Positions 13,167-19,939 of a stretch of DNA of 19,939 bases are shown piece by piece. The notes beneath the pieces are model-generated. The model saw nothing but the letters and a program-made list of their open reading frames with translations, did not search any database and was not told where the DNA came from. Both the position numbers and the translations under genes were made by a program. The stretch comes from an uncultured Clostridia bacterium (GTDB lineage Bacteria; Bacillota; Clostridia; Christensenellales; Aristaeellaceae), in the NCBI GenBank assembly GCA_934670175.1, contig CAKUOX010000038.1, forward strand, positions 1 through 19,939, given 5' to 3'. Each line of letters begins with the position of its first letter. Positions within the stretch are counted from its first letter, which is position 1.

Positions 13167-14651
13167 TCACAGATATTTATCCAGCATATCCACGGCGTCG
13201 AAATCGCCCTGCTCTACGGCGATCTCCGTGAGCTTCTCGGCAATGTCCGGATTGGCGTGCGGCATGTAACTCTCCACGCGCGCCCACTGTCCATCCTGTG
13301 CCAGCTTCATGAGCGTCTCGCTCAGGAAAGTCTTGCCCACAATGCCGACCAGCAAATCCAGCACATCGAAATCGCCCGCCTGATAGGCCTCCTGCGCCAG
13401 CGCGTCCACCTGCTCGGGCAGCAGCTTTTCCTCGGCGATCTGCGCCGCCAGCACCGCCGCGCCGGATTTCATGGCCGTGCGCGCAATCTCGGGCGCACAG
13501 TCCTCGATCTCAAGCTCGGCGGCATGGCTGCCCAGCCACTGCCAGTTCTCCGCGCGCATGGCCGCCAATGCGACCCGCGCCTGCATATCGGGCTCAAAGT
13601 GCCAGGCGTTCTCGCCAAGCCAGCTCCAGTTTCCGGCCTCGATGGCCGCCTCAATGGTAGATTCATCGGCGTAGCCGCCCATATAGCTGCAAATCCATTC
13701 GTGCATGTTCAATTCGCGCGCCCGCGCGGCGATGCGCGCCTTCAGCGCCGCGTCGCCATCGATTTCACCGATATGTGCGCCGATCCATTCCCACCTGCCG
13801 TCTGCCAGCGCACGCTCAAACGCCTTTTTACGCACGGCCACGGCGCGCTCCGAACGCACGGTCGCGGCTTCCGGCGCATCGCTCGCATCGCTTGAAAGCT
13901 CGTTGATGGCAGAAGAGATCTCGTTGATCACGTTTCCGCCGAATTTCACCGCCTTGCGCACGACCTTATCCACGCCCTTGCCAATATCATCGAAGGTTTT
14001 GCCCATTCCCTTGCCGAAATCGTCGAACGCCTTGCCGATGTCCCCAATCGTCTTGTTGATGTCGTCATCCGGTGTGCGTACGGTCTTTTCACCGTTGGCG
14101 ATCTGCCTGGCAAGCGTATCCACCGCCTCGCGGCTCATATAGGGCGTGATCCTGCGCAGCGTGTCCCAGGTCATGTCCGGATGATACTTTTCAACCAGCA
14201 TCTCCACGCATTCGGTGCGCACGAAGGGCGCGATGCGCGCGATCTGCGCGCCGCTGAGCTTAATATCCATAACGTTCACAATTTCTTCCACGGCTTCCTT
14301 CGACATGAAGGGCGCCATTTGCAGCAGCTGCTGAAAACTCATCATACCTGCCTCCTCCCGCCCGTTTTCGGGCGCTTCATTCGATTCTGTTTCACTTACA
14401 TTGCCCTTGTCCTCGCCGCCGTCGGGCTGAGCTGTGCTGTCGAACACGAGCTGCTCTACCGTGCAGCCGAAATACTGCGCCAGCTCCATCAGCGTTTGCA
14501 GATCCGGCAGCGACTGCCCCTTTTCCCATTTGGACACTGCCTGATGGGATACGCAGAGCATCGCGGCCAGCTGCTGCTGGGTAAGCGCACTGCGCTGGCG
14601 CAGCGCCGCGATTCGCCCGCCGACGGCGCGATTATCGATTATCATGCTCAT
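13167..14651 (-). CDS. XRE-family DNA-binding protein with long repeat-rich C-terminus
   Basis: Cytoplasmic protein of 494 residues; targets unknown. Residues 8-64 are a Cro/C1-type helix-turn-helix (LTQQQLAAMLCVSHQAVSKW followed by EKGQSLPDLQTLMELA). After an acidic linker come three copies of a helical motif, APFMSKEAVEEIV (113-125), APFVRTECVEMLV (141-153) and TPYMSREAVDTLA (169-181). Next is an amphipathic Gly/Asp/Lys stretch with FDDFGKGMGK and FDDIGKGVDK (209-229). The C-terminal half has Trp-rich helical repeats (GRWEWIG, GNWSWLG, ENWQWLG near 285, 340 and 368) and two GDFDxxD units (426 and 482). No membrane helix is evident. The start is the ATG at 14651, with AAGGAG five bases upstream; the frame stays open further upstream without such a site. 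Divergent from htpG. Confidence 0.85.
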   Translation of the reverse strand: MSMIIDNRAVGGRIAALRQRSALTQQQLAAMLCVSHQAVSKWEKGQSLPDLQTLMELAQYFGCTVEQLVFDSTAQPDGGEDKGNVSETESNEAPENGREEAGMMSFQQLLQMAPFMSKEAVEEIVNVMDIKLSGAQIARIAPFVRTECVEMLVEKYHPDMTWDTLRRITPYMSREAVDTLARQIANGEKTVRTPDDDINKTIGDIGKAFDDFGKGMGKTFDDIGKGVDKVVRKAVKFGGNVINEISSAINELSSDASDAPEAATVRSERAVAVRKKAFERALADGRWEWIGAHIGEIDGDAALKARIAARARELNMHEWICSYMGGYADESTIEAAIEAGNWSWLGENAWHFEPDMQARVALAAMRAENWQWLGSHAAELEIEDCAPEIARTAMKSGAAVLAAQIAEEKLLPEQVDALAQEAYQAGDFDVLDLLVGIVGKTFLSETLMKLAQDGQWARVESYMPHANPDIAEKLTEIAVEQGDFDAVDMLDKYL

Positions 14652-14706
14652 CAGCGCTCCTTTCCATGTGCGGCAAGCGTTCATTTCGAACCCCGTGCAC
14701 ATCTGC

Positions 14707-14735
14707 ATCGTATCAGATTCAATTTGTATTTGCAA
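14707..14735 (-). promoter_or_regulatory. Promoter of the XRE gene
   Basis: On the minus strand TTGCAA (14735-14730), 17 bases, TACGAT (14712-14707), about 55 bases before the chosen ATG. It is back to back with the htpG promoter. Confidence 0.55.
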
Positions 14736-14736
14736 G

Positions 14737-14749
14737 CAACCGTTGGTTG
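14737..14749. promoter_or_regulatory. Short palindrome next to the XRE promoter, possible operator
   Basis: CAACC-gtt-GGTTG is a perfect 5-bp-arm inverted repeat just upstream of the -35 box of the XRE gene. XRE regulators often bind such sites near their own promoter, but the arms are short and there is only one copy. Confidence 0.3.
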
Positions 14750-14774
14750 AATATTGTAAATTTACCGATAAATA

Positions 14775-14801
14775 TTAGCACTCATGCAAGTTGAGTGCTA
14801 A
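14775..14801 (+). promoter_or_regulatory. CIRCE element (HrcA operator)
   Basis: TTAGCACTC, nine bases, GAGTGCTAA: a perfect match to the CIRCE consensus bound by the heat-shock repressor HrcA. It ends eight bases before the -35 box of htpG and lies about 40 bases upstream of the XRE -35 on the other strand, so it could affect both divergent promoters. Confidence 0.95.
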
Positions 14802-14808
14802 TATTTGC

Positions 14809-14836
14809 TTGACATTTGCTTTCAGCATGATAAAAT
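14809..14836 (+). promoter_or_regulatory. htpG promoter
   Basis: A perfect TTGACA (14809-14814) and TAAAAT (14831-14836) are separated by 16 bases. Transcription would start near 14843, leaving a short leader with GGAGGTGG before the ATG at 14868. Confidence 0.8.
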
Positions 14837-14867
14837 AGAATTACAAACCAATATGGAGGTGGAAACT

Positions 14868-16742
14868 ATGTTTGGAAAAGGTACCGTATCCATTAATGCG
14901 GAAAACATAATGCCCGTCATCAAGCAGTGGCTCTATTCTGATAAAGATATTTTCGTGCGCGAGCTGGTCAGCAACGGCTGCGACGCCATCAGCAAGCTCA
15001 AGCGTCTTGCCGCCAGCGGCGAAGCGAGCGTCGATGCGGACGCCTTCCGCGTCGATGTGATCGCCGATCCCGAGAAGGGCACGCTGCAGTTCATCGACAA
15101 CGGCCTGGGCATGACCGGCGACGAGGTCATCAAGTACATCGCGCAGGTTGCCTTCTCGGGCGCGACGGATTTCGTGCAGAAATATGCTTCGCAGGAAAAG
15201 AACGGCGAACAGAGCGGCATCATCGGCCATTTCGGCCTGGGCTTTTACAGCTGCTTTATGGTGTCGGACAAGGTCGAAATCGACACGAAGAGCTACATTG
15301 AGGGCGAACCCGCCGTGCGCTGGGTCAGCGAGGACGGCATGGAATATGAGCTGACGGAGTCCGACCGCAGCGAGCGCGGCACCTGCATCACGCTGCATAT
15401 CTCTGAAGAGGATCATGATTTTCTGAAGCTCTGGACGCTGCGCGGCATACTTGAAAAATACTGCGAATTCATGCCCATGCCGATCTATGTGTCCGAGATT
15501 AAAAAGGCCGAGGCGAAGGAGGGCGAGGATGCGCCCGTCAGCGAATTCGAGCAGAGCGCGCCGCAGCAGATCAACGAAACGCATCCGCTGTGGCTGAAGC
15601 GCCCCAACGAATGCACAAACGAAGAGTATCTGGAATTCTACCACAGCGTGTTCCACGATATGGATGATCCGCTGTTCTGGATCCACCTGAACGCGGAATA
15701 CCCGTTCAACCTGAAGGGCATCCTCTACTTCCCCAAGCTGAAGAATGAATTCTCTGCCAATGAGGGCGTCATCAAGCTGTACAACAATCAGGTATTCGTA
15801 GCCGACAATATCAAGGAGGTCATTCCGGAATTCCTGATGCTGCTCAAGGGCGCGATCGACTGCCCCGATCTGCCGCTGAACGTGTCGCGTTCGTTCCTGC
15901 AGAACGACGGCTATGTGAAAAAGATGGCCGCCTACATCACCCGCAAGGTTGCCGACCGGCTGATGACCGAATTCAACACCCGCCGCGAGGATTACCAGCG
16001 CTATTGGGATGACATTCATCCCTTCGTGAAATACGGCTGCATCAAGGACAGCAAATTCTATGAGCGCGTGAAGGCCGCCATACTGTATAAGACCACGGAT
16101 GGCAGGTATATGACGCTGGCCGAATACGCCGAGAAGAACTGCGACGGCGACACGCGCACCGTGTACTACGCCAGCGATGAGAAGCGCCAGGCGCAGATGA
16201 TCAAAATGTACACCGACCAGGGCAAGGACGTGGTGCTGCTGGACACGCTGATCGACGCGAACTTTATCAGCTTCCTGGAATATGATGCAGGCGAAGAAAA
16301 GCTCTCCTTCAAGCGCGTGGATGCGGCGGCCGACGGGCTGACTGAGGAAGGCGAAACCGACGAAACGGCGCGCGCCGAGCTGGAAAAGCGCTTCCGCGAC
16401 GCGATGAACGACCAGGAAGTGGCCGTACAGCTCAAGCCCTTCAAGGCTGAGGACGCCATCGCCATGATCACCGTGGACGAGCAGAACCGCCGCTTCTCCG
16501 AAATGAGCGCGCGCTGGGGCAACGGCTCCATGAAGCTGCCCGAGAAGCGCACACTGGTGCTTAACAGCCGCCATCCGCTGATCAAATGGCTCGAGGGCTC
16601 CGAAGACGGCGAGCTGAGCCGCGAGGTTTGCGCGCAGGTGGCCGATCTGGCCGAAATGGCGCGCCAGCCGCTGGTGGCCGAGCGCATGGTGGATTTCCTG
16701 AAGCGCAGCAACGCACTGCTCACAAAGATCATCGAAAAATAA
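14868..16742 (+). CDS. htpG: Molecular chaperone HtpG (Hsp90 family)
   Basis: Dimeric cytoplasmic ATP-dependent chaperone. The 624 residues show the GHKL ATPase site: ELVSNGCDA (Glu32, Asn36, Asp39), DNGLGM (77-82) and GHFGLGFYS (120-128). The middle domain carries LYFPK, LYNNQVFVADN and DLPLNVSRSFLQ, the last with the conserved catalytic-loop Arg. The C-terminal dimerisation part ends in KRSNALLTKIIEK. Length is normal for bacterial HtpG. Of the in-frame starts, ATG 14868 has GGAGGTGG five bases upstream, and that site is part of an earlier in-frame ATG (14853). CIRCE plus a strong promoter predict heat induction through HrcA. A hairpin follows the stop. Confidence 0.97.
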   Translation: MFGKGTVSINAENIMPVIKQWLYSDKDIFVRELVSNGCDAISKLKRLAASGEASVDADAFRVDVIADPEKGTLQFIDNGLGMTGDEVIKYIAQVAFSGATDFVQKYASQEKNGEQSGIIGHFGLGFYSCFMVSDKVEIDTKSYIEGEPAVRWVSEDGMEYELTESDRSERGTCITLHISEEDHDFLKLWTLRGILEKYCEFMPMPIYVSEIKKAEAKEGEDAPVSEFEQSAPQQINETHPLWLKRPNECTNEEYLEFYHSVFHDMDDPLFWIHLNAEYPFNLKGILYFPKLKNEFSANEGVIKLYNNQVFVADNIKEVIPEFLMLLKGAIDCPDLPLNVSRSFLQNDGYVKKMAAYITRKVADRLMTEFNTRREDYQRYWDDIHPFVKYGCIKDSKFYERVKAAILYKTTDGRYMTLAEYAEKNCDGDTRTVYYASDEKRQAQMIKMYTDQGKDVVLLDTLIDANFISFLEYDAGEEKLSFKRVDAAADGLTEEGETDETARAELEKRFRDAMNDQEVAVQLKPFKAEDAIAMITVDEQNRRFSEMSARWGNGSMKLPEKRTLVLNSRHPLIKWLEGSEDGELSREVCAQVADLAEMARQPLVAERMVDFLKRSNALLTKIIEK

Positions 16743-16768
16743 AAACTGAATACAAATGAAGCCAAATA

Positions 16769-16802
16769 TGGCCGGCGGGATCGGATGATCCTGCCGGCCA
16801 TT
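16769..16802. terminator. Hairpin between convergent htpG and hydrolase genes
   Basis: A 15-bp stem (one G-T pair) with a GGAT loop: 16769-16783 pairs with 16788-16802, core GGCCGGCGGGATC. The T run on the plus strand is only three bases; on the minus strand ATATTTGG follows. It probably ends both htpG and the opposing sugar operon, perhaps weakly. Confidence 0.65.
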
Positions 16803-16803
16803 T

Positions 16804-16875
16804 AGGATGCTGACAAACCCCACCGAATCAACAAAAGGCGGGGTTTGTCAGCAGTCTGCAAGCTGAAATTTCAAC
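16804..16875. repeat. Short repeat related to the 477-bp element
   Basis: A perfect 14-bp inverted repeat (16809-16822 with 16841-16854, TGCTGACAAACCCC) lies inside a module AGGATG-YTGAC ... GTCARCAG-CTGC that also occurs near the left end of the larger element (12367-12390). GGGGTTTGTCAG (16841-16852) and GAAATTTCAACTT (about 16865-16877) also recur there, near 12760 and 12714. This indicates a dispersed repeat family in the genome. Confidence 0.6.
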
Positions 16876-16894
16876 TTTGCCTGCATGTAGGAAT

Positions 16895-17632
16895 TCAAGT
16901 GTATCTGAGCAGGAAGTCCACAATTATTTCCGGTTTATCCAGCCCATGCGGATGATGCCCGCAGCCTTCCTTTCTTATCGTCAGCAGCGGCGCATTCTTT
17001 TCCCTGTACATCCGATCCAGCAATGCGCCGTTTTCCTCAAATGGAACGATCCGATCCGCATTTCCATACAGCATTACCACCGGAACGCCATTTATAGCCA
17101 ATACTGGAAGCGCATCCAGCGGATGCTTTCGATATGCCAGCATCTCGATCCTGCTCAATCCGAGAGCCTCCAGGCATTCGGCCAGAACCGCTTCATCCTT
17201 CTCTGCGCGCCCCAGTCCCATTGGGCAGCTAAGCAGGTTGACAACCGGTGCATCCAGATACATGGCTGCAATGCGCTCCGGATGCAGCGCCGCAAAGCGA
17301 ATCGCATGCAGGCCGCCGCAGCTCATGCCGATTGGTATACACCGATGGGACAGCCCGCGCGTCTTATCCAGATAGTCTGCGAACCGCCAGCGCATGCGCT
17401 GATCTTCATCCGTTCCCCAACGGTTGCTGTTTTCCAGCCGCGCGATATAAAAGCCCTTTGCCAGAAGCGCTTCTGCGACAGATGGAAACGCTCCGAAATA
17501 TTCCGTATAGATGGCCCATCGCCCATCGCCAACGGGACAAAACGGCTTGATCAGAGCCGCGACCCGGCCCTCAAACACAAAGTCTTCTCGCGTTCCATTC
17601 TGAAAAGCATAATCCGCAAATTCATCATTCAT
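16895..17632 (-). CDS. Alpha/beta hydrolase, probable esterase
   Basis: A 245-residue protein of the alpha/beta-hydrolase fold. The nucleophile elbow is GMSCGG (Ser104), the acid is probably Asp193 in LYGNADRIVPF, and the His is in GCGHHPHG (226-229), completing a Ser-Asp-His triad. No signal peptide or membrane helix is seen, so it acts in the cytoplasm. The frame is open back to an ATG overlapping the isomerase stop, but that ATG has no ribosome site; ATG 17632 has GGGAGG six bases upstream. As the last gene of the sugar operon it may remove acyl groups from the imported saccharide; the substrate is unknown. The fold could equally serve as a peptidase or lipase. Confidence 0.75.
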   Translation of the reverse strand: MNDEFADYAFQNGTREDFVFEGRVAALIKPFCPVGDGRWAIYTEYFGAFPSVAEALLAKGFYIARLENSNRWGTDEDQRMRWRFADYLDKTRGLSHRCIPIGMSCGGLHAIRFAALHPERIAAMYLDAPVVNLLSCPMGLGRAEKDEAVLAECLEALGLSRIEMLAYRKHPLDALPVLAINGVPVVMLYGNADRIVPFEENGALLDRMYREKNAPLLTIRKEGCGHHPHGLDKPEIIVDFLLRYT

Positions 17633-17697
17633 AGCGTTCCTCCCAACTGTGCGACTATAAAGACCGACAGTCTCCATACCATACTCGGCAGCAGTCA

Positions 17698-18378
17698 TCA
17701 TTTAGCCGGCATATTCGGGTATTCACTGAACAGCGGATAGAGCATCGGTTCATCTTCTTCGATTTCAGGGAAGCGCCCTACCGGCTCATAAAAACGATTA
17801 TCTACATTATCATCATTGGTCTTAGAGACCTCGCCAATCAGGCATGCGCCGCCTTCCGCCCAAAATGTGTGATATACACCTGTATGCAGCGTAATGCTCT
17901 CGCCCACCTGCACTTCGATACGTTCGCCTGCCGGAACCACATAGCTTCTCCCATCCTTATTGACAGTCACCGGCGTATCCAGCATTTCGCCATTCTCGCC
18001 CGAATTGTAGCATTTCAGAACCAGAACGCCGCCGCCACGATTGATGATATCCTCCATCTTTTTCCAGTGGAAATGATAGGGCGTTACCTGTCCCTCTTCG
18101 CTGATCAACAGTTTTTCAGCATACGTCTTCTCATACTTGGGATTGTTAAAACTACCATTGCGCAGGGTAATCATCAGCAGGCCAATTATATGAAAATCGC
18201 CACTGCCAAAGTCGGTAATGTCCCAGCCCAGCATATTCTCCCTGATCTCGTCATACTCTTCATTCTTATCTGCCCAATCCTTCATCGTCCAGGTGACAAA
18301 GGGCGGGAGTGCAAAACGATGCTCTCCAATCAGCTGCAGCGCATTTTTCTGTATCTGGTTCAATTCAGACCGTTTCAT
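17698..18378 (-). CDS. D-lyxose ketol-isomerase family cupin
   Basis: A 226-residue single-domain cupin resembling D-lyxose isomerases (EC 5.3.1.15; D-lyxose to D-xylulose, often also acting on D-mannose). The metal site can be read as His102, His104 and Glu109 in TPYHFHWKKMEDI plus a His in LHTGVYHTFWAEGG (165 or 170). Other family-like stretches are FTxMKDWADKNEEYDEI-type sequence near 30-45 and VPAGERIEVQVGESITLH. It overlaps the mutarotase gene by four bases (ATGA) and has a GGAGGAGAAGAAGG site. Context (mutarotase, GH172) supports sugar isomerisation; the exact sugar is open. Confidence 0.85.
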   Translation of the reverse strand: MKRSELNQIQKNALQLIGEHRFALPPFVTWTMKDWADKNEEYDEIRENMLGWDITDFGSGDFHIIGLLMITLRNGSFNNPKYEKTYAEKLLISEEGQVTPYHFHWKKMEDIINRGGGVLVLKCYNSGENGEMLDTPVTVNKDGRSYVVPAGERIEVQVGESITLHTGVYHTFWAEGGACLIGEVSKTNDDNVDNRFYEPVGRFPEIEEDEPMLYPLFSEYPNMPAK

Positions 18379-18725
18379 CCTTCTTCTCCTCCTTCAACTT
18401 TATCCAAGGTGTACACGCAGTCCATTTCTTTCCACAGTTCTGCGCCCAGGATGGGACTCTGGCATTCACTGGTAAGCCGCGCCCATTCTTCATAAGCCTC
18501 AGACCTGCTTAAATCAACACTTCTTTGTGTTTCGTCTATTTCGACCGACTGAAAAAGATAAGTCGTGCCGCCCAGGTCTACCGCATATATATCGCATTTC
18601 ACGCATCCGGCTGCTCTGAGCAGATCCCGAATCTCGTCGCTCTGGTGACGATGGAGCTCTATATATCGTTCCAGCATGCCGGGTTTTACGGCAATAATAT
18701 TCCCACAGCGTTTGATCCCTGGCAT
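18375..18725 (-). CDS. rhaM: L-rhamnose mutarotase family protein
   Basis: A 116-residue dimeric ferredoxin-like-fold protein of the RhaM/YiiL family, which interconverts sugar anomers. Tyr21 and His25 in ERYIELHRH have the same spacing as the catalytic Tyr-x3-His pair of E. coli RhaM. The C-terminal SPILGAELWKEMDCVYTL matches the family's closing segment (NSPVxxEL...VFYL). No rhamnose isomerase, kinase or aldolase is in view, so the natural substrate may be the sugar handled by the neighbouring isomerase rather than rhamnose. ATG 18725 with GGGGAG six bases upstream; the stop overlaps the isomerase start. Confidence 0.85.
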   Translation of the reverse strand: MPGIKRCGNIIAVKPGMLERYIELHRHQSDEIRDLLRAAGCVKCDIYAVDLGGTTYLFQSVEIDETQRSVDLSRSEAYEEWARLTSECQSPILGAELWKEMDCVYTLDKVEGGEEG

Positions 18726-18818
18726 AATTTTCTCCCCTATGGCTTATTCTCCGATGATCCGGCCGATCGATAAAGGCATGCCTTTTCTTCTTAAGCGACC
18801 GCCGCCTGTTTTACGCCG

Positions 18819-19886
18819 TCAGACGACCTCCAGATAGTCCCGATCCGGCAGCTCCGGAAACGGCGCAGCCGGCAATTTCTGATACCAGTAAGCTACCGAA
18901 GCGATGTCATCGCACAACGGCATATAGCGTCGGCCGGAACGCCACCCAAGCGCCTGAATGGTTATGCGCAGATCCTGTTCAAAGCAAATTGGATCCGTAA
19001 TGTGCCAACGATACATGCCAAAGCGCATCTGGCTGTTGTACAATCTATCCGGCGTGATCACCTGATGCAGTCCCGCGTATGGCGTACAGTAGGTTTTATA
19101 ATCGGCATGCGTGTCTGGATCCTCAAAATTGTAGGAGCCACAGAAATAATCCTCGGTGCCCGTGCCGCAGATGGTCGCGCCACTCTGATCGCCATCCATA
19201 TAGAATTTAATCTCGCCCTCGCCCCACCAGCCGTTATTATGCACGCCCCAGGCCAGATAGGTGCCAACATACTTTCCCTGTCCCCGCACGCCGTCCAGTA
19301 TCGTGTACACTTCCTTGTAGGGCAGCGGGTTTACGCGCCTGAATTGTGCATGGAAGTACATTTCCGCCTCATTGACCTCTCTAAGGCAGTAATCTATCTG
19401 ATAAAAAATCGTTTCCGGCGTATCCGCCAGGTTTTCGAGCGTGATGCGCGCGCGTCTGTGAAAGGGCATCGGCCAATAGCAATTGAACGCACAGCCGGGA
19501 TTTACGCAGACGGCGAGCGAGGACAGCTGCGCATACCGGTTCCAACCCATGCAAAAGAAGTCCCCCAAAGGACATTCCACGCTGGGCTGCGCCTGATCCT
19601 CCCAATACATGCGGATGATAATATCGCGCCAGCGTCCCATTGGTGTGATCCAAATATGATCTATGCAGCCCTCGCCGCTGATGTCTGCAATGGTATAGCT
19701 TTCATGCGGTGCGATCACAATATTTGGATTTACCTTCCAGCCTACGCCCAGATCCTGCGCTTCTTTTCGAGCTATTCCCTCTTCCAGCGGACATAGCCCG
19801 CCCCTGCCCTTTTCGCCCGTAGGGTTCTCCGGCGATATGGATCTGCTAAGTCGTTTTTCCTGATGTGCCAGCTTGCTTATATCCAT
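18819..19886 (-). CDS. DUF2961 / GH172-family glycoside hydrolase
   Basis: A 355-residue protein of the DUF2961 family, now CAZy family GH172, whose characterised members act on fructofuranose or arabinofuranose linkages. Typical features are the N-terminal GKGR-like GEKGRGG (25-30 region), SGEGCIDHIWIT (70-81), GDFFCMG (108-114), the acidic cluster WGEGEIKFYMDGD (221-233) and GTGTEDYF (241-248). The two catalytic Glu residues of the family probably correspond to Glu223 or Glu225 and Glu245. No signal peptide is seen, so an intracellular role on an imported oligosaccharide is likely. ATG 19886 with GGGAGG six bases upstream; a 93-base gap separates it from the mutarotase gene. Confidence 0.85.
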   Translation of the reverse strand: MDISKLAHQEKRLSRSISPENPTGEKGRGGLCPLEEGIARKEAQDLGVGWKVNPNIVIAPHESYTIADISGEGCIDHIWITPMGRWRDIIIRMYWEDQAQPSVECPLGDFFCMGWNRYAQLSSLAVCVNPGCAFNCYWPMPFHRRARITLENLADTPETIFYQIDYCLREVNEAEMYFHAQFRRVNPLPYKEVYTILDGVRGQGKYVGTYLAWGVHNNGWWGEGEIKFYMDGDQSGATICGTGTEDYFCGSYNFEDPDTHADYKTYCTPYAGLHQVITPDRLYNSQMRFGMYRWHITDPICFEQDLRITIQALGWRSGRRYMPLCDDIASVAYWYQKLPAAPFPELPDRDYLEVV

Positions 19887-19903
19887 TTCATTCCTCCCGT
19901 AGA

Positions 19904-19939
19904 TCAGGCGTTTCGAGTGGTGACCATCACGACTGGTTC
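19904..19939 (-). CDS. Possible 3' end of an upstream gene (partial)
   Basis: The last 36 bases, read on the minus strand, are open and encode EPVVMVTTRNA followed by TGA, 17 bases before the GH172 start. The close spacing fits another member of the same operon, but eleven residues do not allow a family call and the open frame could be chance. Confidence 0.3.
   Translation of the reverse strand, partial: EPVVMVTTRNA

Noticed and set aside
14853..14867. Alternative htpG start at the earlier in-frame ATG
   Set aside because: This ATG is part of the GGAGGTGG ribosome site serving the ATG at 14868, so it cannot be the main start.
18770..18795. Terminator at the AAAGGCATGCCTTTT palindrome between the GH172 and mutarotase genes
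   Set aside because: The stem is a short self-complementary run with essentially no loop, and the T tract follows on the plus strand only, away from the direction of transcription.

Overview
The window looks like chromosomal DNA of a Gram-positive, meso-diaminopimelate-type anaerobe of the class Clostridia; a Christensenellales-like lineage is my guess. The support is strong GGAGG ribosome sites before nearly every gene, a Firmicutes-type LexA box (CGAAC-N4-GTTTG), a CIRCE heat-shock operator, a PASTA-tailed division penicillin-binding protein, and the DNPR motif in MurE. By eye the G+C content is about 55-60 % over the left two thirds and visibly lower in the sugar genes at the right end.

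Positions 118-11333 (minus strand) hold a division and cell-wall (dcw) operon. In transcription order it reads ftsL, ftsI-type PBP, murE, mraY, murD, ftsW, ftsQ, ftsA, ftsZ. The genes overlap by 4 bases or are mostly 2-41 bases apart. Larger gaps lie between mraY and murD (119 bases, with a hairpin) and between ftsQ and ftsA (221 bases, with a good promoter and mutually exclusive hairpins). The cluster lacks mraZ and rsmH at its head, murF between murE and mraY, and murG after ftsW. Together the products make UDP-MurNAc-tripeptide (MurD, MurE), lipid I (MraY) and septal peptidoglycan (FtsW with the PBP), organised by FtsQ, FtsL, FtsA and FtsZ.

Divergent from ftsL is lexA (11660-12256, plus), with its own promoter and an SOS box over the -35. 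After lexA comes a 477-bp non-coding element (12333-12809). It has 14-bp perfect terminal inverted repeats, an inner 15-bp inverted repeat and two ~108-bp tandem copies whose hairpin stems differ in a pair-preserving way. Its ends also look like the terminators of lexA and of the convergent pspC-like gene.

Positions 12824-14651 (minus) hold a small PspC-domain membrane protein, a truncated remnant of an S66-family (LD-carboxypeptidase/MccF-like) peptidase, and an XRE-type regulator with two unrelated sets of internal repeats. Divergent from the regulator is htpG (14868-16742, plus), preceded by a perfect CIRCE operator and a sigma-A-type promoter.

Positions 16895-19886 (minus) hold a carbohydrate-use cluster: a GH172 (DUF2961) glycosidase-fold protein, an L-rhamnose-mutarotase-family protein, a D-lyxose-isomerase-family cupin and an alpha/beta hydrolase. 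They probably release, anomerise and isomerise an uncommon sugar; the substrate is not evident. The last 36 bases may be the tail of one more gene of this cluster. I saw no rRNA, tRNA, CRISPR array, transposase or phage gene.
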